From Micromonospora sp. KC606 (GTDB lineage: Bacteria > Actinomycetota > Actinomycetes > Mycobacteriales > Micromonosporaceae), in assembly GCF_004348675.1 (NCBI RefSeq), contig NZ_SMKN01000021.1, positions 1 to 47,687 on the forward strand: a stretch of 47,687 nt of DNA, given 5' to 3'. Below the pieces are notes generated by a model. That model searched no databases and had not been told where the DNA came from. It worked only from the letters and a program-made list of their open reading frames with translations. The position numbers and the translations under genes are program-made. This document shows, piece by piece, positions 44,345-47,687 of the stretch (its first letter is position 1; each line of letters opens with the position of its first letter).

Positions 44345-47300
44345 TTACTGAGTCGGGGGCAGCGGCGACTTCCTGCTCCTCGGCAGGCGCAGCACCTCGA
44401 ACTGGTCGGTGCCGTCCATGAGCGCCGCCGAGGGAGCCGGACTGGCCGGCGTGCGCTCCGTGCCGGCGCCGGCCGGCTCACCGCTGTGGACGCCGGCCGG
44501 GACGAGCGCTTCAGCCTCGGTCCCTGCGGCGTCCAGCACCGAACGCGGGACCGGGCCCGCCCGGCCGGAGCGGCGGGCCCACCACTGCCGCAGCGACTCC
44601 TTGGTGTGCTCCACCATCGTGTAGAGCGTCGGCACCAGCACCAGGGTCAGCAGCGTGGAGCTGAGCAGGCCGCCGATCACGACCACAGCGAGGGGCTGAG
44701 AGACGAATCCACCCTCGCCGGTCAGCCCGAGGGCCATCGGCAGCAACGCGAAGATGGTGGCGACCGCGGTCATCAGGATCGGACGCAGTCGACGCCGGGC
44801 GCCCTCGACCACCGCCTCCGCCACCCCCATGCCCTGCGCCCGGTACTGGTTGACCAGGTCGAGCAGGACGATCGCGTTGGTCACCACGATGCCGACCAGC
44901 ATCAGCACGCCGATCAGCGCCGGCACGCCGAGCGGGATGCCGGTGGCCAGCAGCAGCGCGATCGCGCCGGTCGCGGCGAACGGCACCGAGATCAGCAGGA
45001 TCAGCGCCTGGGTGATGCTGCGGAACGTGACTACCATGATCAGGAAAACGATCGTGATCGCCGCCAGCACCGCCAGCCGCAGGTCGGCGAAGGCCTCCCG
45101 CTGGGCCGCGCTCGCGCCGCCGACGGTGAGGGTCGCGCCCGGCACGTCGATGTCGTCCAGCCGCTGCCTCAGCTCCCGGGTGGTGGCGCCGAGGTCGGCG
45201 CCAGTGGCGGTGCCGGTGACCGTGACGCTGCGCTCGCCGTCGATCCGGGTGACCTGCGGCGGGCCGTAGACCGTGCTCAGTTTCGCGATCGCGCCCAGCT
45301 TCACCGGGCCGACCGGCAGCGCGAGCAGCTGGTCCACCGTCGCCGGCGGGGTGGCAGTGCTACGCAGCACCACGTCCTGCCGGCCGCCGTCGAGCGACAC
45401 CTCACCGATCGGGGCACCCCGGTACGCCTGGGCCACCAGCTGCCCGACCGCCGCCTCGCTCAGCCCGACCCGTGCCGCGGCCAGCCGGTCGATCCGCACG
45501 TCGACCCGTGGCACCCGGGCCGCCAGGCTGGACCGCACCTCCTCGACACCCGGTGTGCCGGTCATCGCCGCCTCGGCGGCCTGAGCGGCCCGCGCCAGCG
45601 TCTCCGGGTCGGCCGCCTGGACGAGCACCTCCAGCCGGTCGCCCTGCCCCTGGCCGAAGGTCAGCGCGCCGACCTGGTCACCCAGCGGCGCGAACCGCTC
45701 ACGGAGGGACTCCTTCATCTGCCTGGCGTCGGTGTCGCCGCCGAGTGTCACCGTCCAGCGGGCGGTGTTGGAGCCGCCGCCGCCCTCCCACGGCCGGTCA
45801 CTGCCCCCGACAGTCACCTGGTACGTCTCGACGCCATCGGTGCGGGCCAGCACCTCCTCGACCCGACGGGCCGCCAGGTCGGTGGCCGCCAGGCCGGCGC
45901 CGGCCGGCAGCTCCTGGTTGATGGTCAGGGTGTCCTGACCCGAGTCGTCGAGGAAGTTGGTCTCCAACTGGCGGGAGAGACCGACGGTGCCGAGCAGCAC
46001 CAGCAGGCCCGCCGCCACGGTGGCCCAGCGGGTCGCCCGGGACCGGGTGGCGAACCCGATCGCGGGCAGGTACGCCCGCTGCAACGGGTCGCGCAGCTCC
46101 CTCTCCTCGGCGATACGGCGAACCTCGGCGGCGTTTCCGCCGGTGCCACGCGGCGTGAGGAACCAGTACGCCAGCACCGGGATCACGGTCAGCGACACCA
46201 GCAGCGAGGCGAGCAGGGCCACCGTCACCGTGATCGCGAACGGCGCGAGGAGCTGCCCGACGAAGCCACCGACCAGCGCGATCGGCGCGAACACCGCGAC
46301 CGTGGTGAGAGTGGACGCGGTCACCGCGCCGGCCACCTCGCGGACCGCGGTGACGATCGCCTCCCGCTTCGGCTCGCCGTACTCGAGGTGGCGCTTGATG
46401 TTCTCCAGCACCACGATCGAGTCGTCGACCACCCGGCCGACGGCGATGGTGAGCGCGCCGAGGGTGAGCAGGTTGAGCGAGTGGTCCCCGATCCAGAGCG
46501 CGATCAGCGCCACCACCACCGACAGCGGGATGGACACGGCGGTGACCACCGTGGAACGTACCGACAGCAGGAAGACCAGGATCACCACCACGGCCATCAC
46601 CAGGCCGAGCAGGCCCTCGGTGGTGAGGCTCTCGATCGACTTCTCGACGAACGGCGCCTGGTCGAAGACGACGGTCAGCTCGGCGCCGGAGGCGGTTCGC
46701 AGGTCGGCCAGCCGGTCCCGGATGTCGTGGGAGATGTGTACCGTGTTGCCGTCCGGAGCGGCGGTGACCTGGATCCCGATGCTCTCCTCGCCGTTGGTAC
46801 GGGTGATCGCGGTGGCCGGGGCGAGCCGCTGCTCGACCGTCGCCACGTCGCCGAGGCGAACCGGGGGCGCCTTCGGCGCGGTGGAGGTCAGCACGATGCC
46901 GCGCAGCTCGTCCAGGGTGGTGACCGGTGTGCCGACCTGCACCGGCAGGTCCCTGGTGCCGTCGCTCACCGCGCCCGCCGGGACGGCGACCCCGTTGTTC
47001 CTCAGCGCCGCGCCGATCGCGGTCGGGTTCAGCCGGGCGGCGGCGAACTTCGCCCGGTTCGGCGTGATCGTCACGACCTGCTGGCGGGTGCCGGTCACCG
47101 CGACGGCGCTGACCCCGTCGATCCGCTCCAGCACGGGTACGACGGTGGTGCGCAGCCTTTCGGCGAGCCCCTGCTCGTCGCCGCCGGTGGCGGCGAGCAC
47201 CACCGCCGGCAGGTCGTCGGTGCTGCCGGTGAGCACCTGCGGGTCGACGCCCTCCGGCAGCTGCGACTCGATCCGACCCAGGGCGGTCCGCATCCGATTG

Positions 47301-47617
47301 GCCGCGTCGTCGACGTCGGTGCCGAAGGCGAACTGCACCGAGACGGTGGCCGAGCCCTCGCGGGAGATGGAGGTCATCCTCTCCAGGCCGGCGAGGCCCT
47401 GGAGGCTGTTCTCGATCGGCTCGGTGACCTGCGACTCGACGATCTCCGGCCCGGCGCCCGAGTAGCCGGCGACGACGAACGCGCCCGGGAACTCCAGCGA
47501 CGGCAGGAGCTGCTGCTTCAGGGAGGGCACCGCGAACACCCCGAAGACCGCGAACACCACTGCGATCATGGCGACAAGCCCTCGGTTGGCGAGACTGGAT
47601 CTGGCGAGCAACGACAT
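44345..47617 (-). CDS. RND efflux permease, AcrB/SwrC-like
   Basis: 1090 aa, the full size of an RND pump. Begins SLANRGLVAMIAVVFAVFGV with the first membrane helix. Two large extracytoplasmic loops follow membrane helices 1 and 7; the proton-relay helix 4 is ALTIAVGRVVDDSIVVLENI with the paired Asp residues. The second half repeats the fold (LRLAVLAAITIVFLIMVVTF, VLMLVGIVVTNAIVLLDLVN). The C-terminal about 75 residues are an extra Pro/Ala/Glu tail. It resembles SwrC/YerP of Bacillus more than the mycobacterial MmpL proteins. It starts 9 bp after the stop of the gene cut by the window edge, so the two are probably one operon. Confidence 0.93.
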   Translation of the reverse strand: MSLLARSSLANRGLVAMIAVVFAVFGVFAVPSLKQQLLPSLEFPGAFVVAGYSGAGPEIVESQVTEPIENSLQGLAGLERMTSISREGSATVSVQFAFGTDVDDAANRMRTALGRIESQLPEGVDPQVLTGSTDDLPAVVLAATGGDEQGLAERLRTTVVPVLERIDGVSAVAVTGTRQQVVTITPNRAKFAAARLNPTAIGAALRNNGVAVPAGAVSDGTRDLPVQVGTPVTTLDELRGIVLTSTAPKAPPVRLGDVATVEQRLAPATAITRTNGEESIGIQVTAAPDGNTVHISHDIRDRLADLRTASGAELTVVFDQAPFVEKSIESLTTEGLLGLVMAVVVILVFLLSVRSTVVTAVSIPLSVVVALIALWIGDHSLNLLTLGALTIAVGRVVDDSIVVLENIKRHLEYGEPKREAIVTAVREVAGAVTASTLTTVAVFAPIALVGGFVGQLLAPFAITVTVALLASLLVSLTVIPVLAYWFLTPRGTGGNAAEVRRIAEERELRDPLQRAYLPAIGFATRSRATRWATVAAGLLVLLGTVGLSRQLETNFLDDSGQDTLTINQELPAGAGLAATDLAARRVEEVLARTDGVETYQVTVGGSDRPWEGGGGSNTARWTVTLGGDTDARQMKESLRERFAPLGDQVGALTFGQGQGDRLEVLVQAADPETLARAAQAAEAAMTGTPGVEEVRSSLAARVPRVDVRIDRLAAARVGLSEAAVGQLVAQAYRGAPIGEVSLDGGRQDVVLRSTATPPATVDQLLALPVGPVKLGAIAKLSTVYGPPQVTRIDGERSVTVTGTATGADLGATTRELRQRLDDIDVPGATLTVGGASAAQREAFADLRLAVLAAITIVFLIMVVTFRSITQALILLISVPFAATGAIALLLATGIPLGVPALIGVLMLVGIVVTNAIVLLDLVNQYRAQGMGVAEAVVEGARRRLRPILMTAVATIFALLPMALGLTGEGGFVSQPLAVVVIGGLLSSTLLTLVLVPTLYTMVEHTKESLRQWWARRSGRAGPVPRSVLDAAGTEAEALVPAGVHSGEPAGAGTERTPASPAPSAALMDGTDQFEVLRLPRSRKSPLPPTQ

Positions 47618-47626
47618 CGGCGTGAC

Positions 47627-47687
47627 TCACTCCTGAGTGGGGGGGTAGGCGAGGACCTGAGTCTGCCCGATCAGATTGGTGCCCCAC
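47627..47687 (-). CDS. C-terminal end of an upstream gene (partial)
   Basis: A minus-strand frame enters from the right edge and ends at TGA 47629-47627: WGTNLIGQTQVLAYPPTQE. Codons are G/C-ending, and the stop lies 9 bp before the RND start. Only 19 residues are visible, so the product cannot be named; a periplasmic-adaptor-like partner or regulator of the pump would be expected from such operons. Confidence 0.4.
   Translation of the reverse strand, partial: WGTNLIGQTQVLAYPPTQE

Noticed and set aside
47618..47640. CACTC-CT-GAGTG palindrome near the RND start as an operator
   Set aside because: It lies inside the last codons and stop of the upstream gene and has only 5-bp arms, so chance is likely.

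Overview
The window is a 47.7-kb stretch of very GC-rich chromosomal DNA from an actinobacterium, most likely Micromonospora or a close member of the Micromonosporaceae. The signs are strong G/C in third codon positions, frequent GTG starts and one TTG start, and a block of housekeeping genes in the usual actinobacterial order. I see no tRNA, rRNA, CRISPR array, transposase or integrase. Both window ends cut genes.

Left part (1-11.3 kb), accessory in character: a SpoIIE-type phosphatase (cut by the left edge), a tandem-domain universal stress protein, small proteins, an HhH-GPD endonuclease-like protein, a CNNM/CorC-type membrane protein, an orphan C-terminal piece of SelB, and a secreted lysozyme-like protein (copy A). 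Then come a divergent XRE-DUF5753/DUF397 and CxxC-WPC small-protein module, a secreted polysaccharide deacetylase and a DUF1540 protein.

Middle left (11.3-19.4 kb): the B12-dependent mutase MeaA, a two-gene ABC exporter, a 3-hydroxybutyryl-CoA dehydrogenase, MurA (with Asp in place of the fosfomycin-target Cys), a cob(I)alamin adenosyltransferase, a truncated VOC gene, and lysozyme-like copy B. MeaA, the adenosyltransferase and the dehydrogenase would fit together in coenzyme-B12-dependent acyl-CoA (ethylmalonyl-CoA type) metabolism.

Core block (19.4-42.8 kb, mostly minus strand, transcribed in the order thrB, rho, rpmE, prfA, prmC, tsaC, LMW-PTP, PBP, glyA, membrane protein, atpI-like, atpBEFHAGD, LCP, atpC, DUF2550). 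This is the classic actinobacterial rho-to-ATP-synthase neighbourhood. It carries two plus-strand genes, a T4-Pnkp-like polynucleotide kinase/phosphatase and a diguanylate cyclase. An LCP-family gene separates atpD from atpC, with a strong hairpin just after atpD. The right end has an MFS exporter, an AcrB-like RND permease and the tail of a gene continuing past the window.

The most interesting signal is regulatory. Five sites of the form GGAAT-N17-CGTT, the shape of an actinobacterial SigR/SigH (thiol/oxidative stress ECF sigma) promoter, all with exactly 17-nt spacers, lie upstream of only three genes: rpmE (a known SigR target in Streptomyces) and the two lysozyme-like genes, each with two such sites in tandem. 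The two lysozyme-like loci are a duplicated cassette (tandem promoters, leader, gene, hairpin with identical 16-nt arms), and the hairpin end of each copy lies against a truncated gene, selB in one case and a VOC-family gene in the other.
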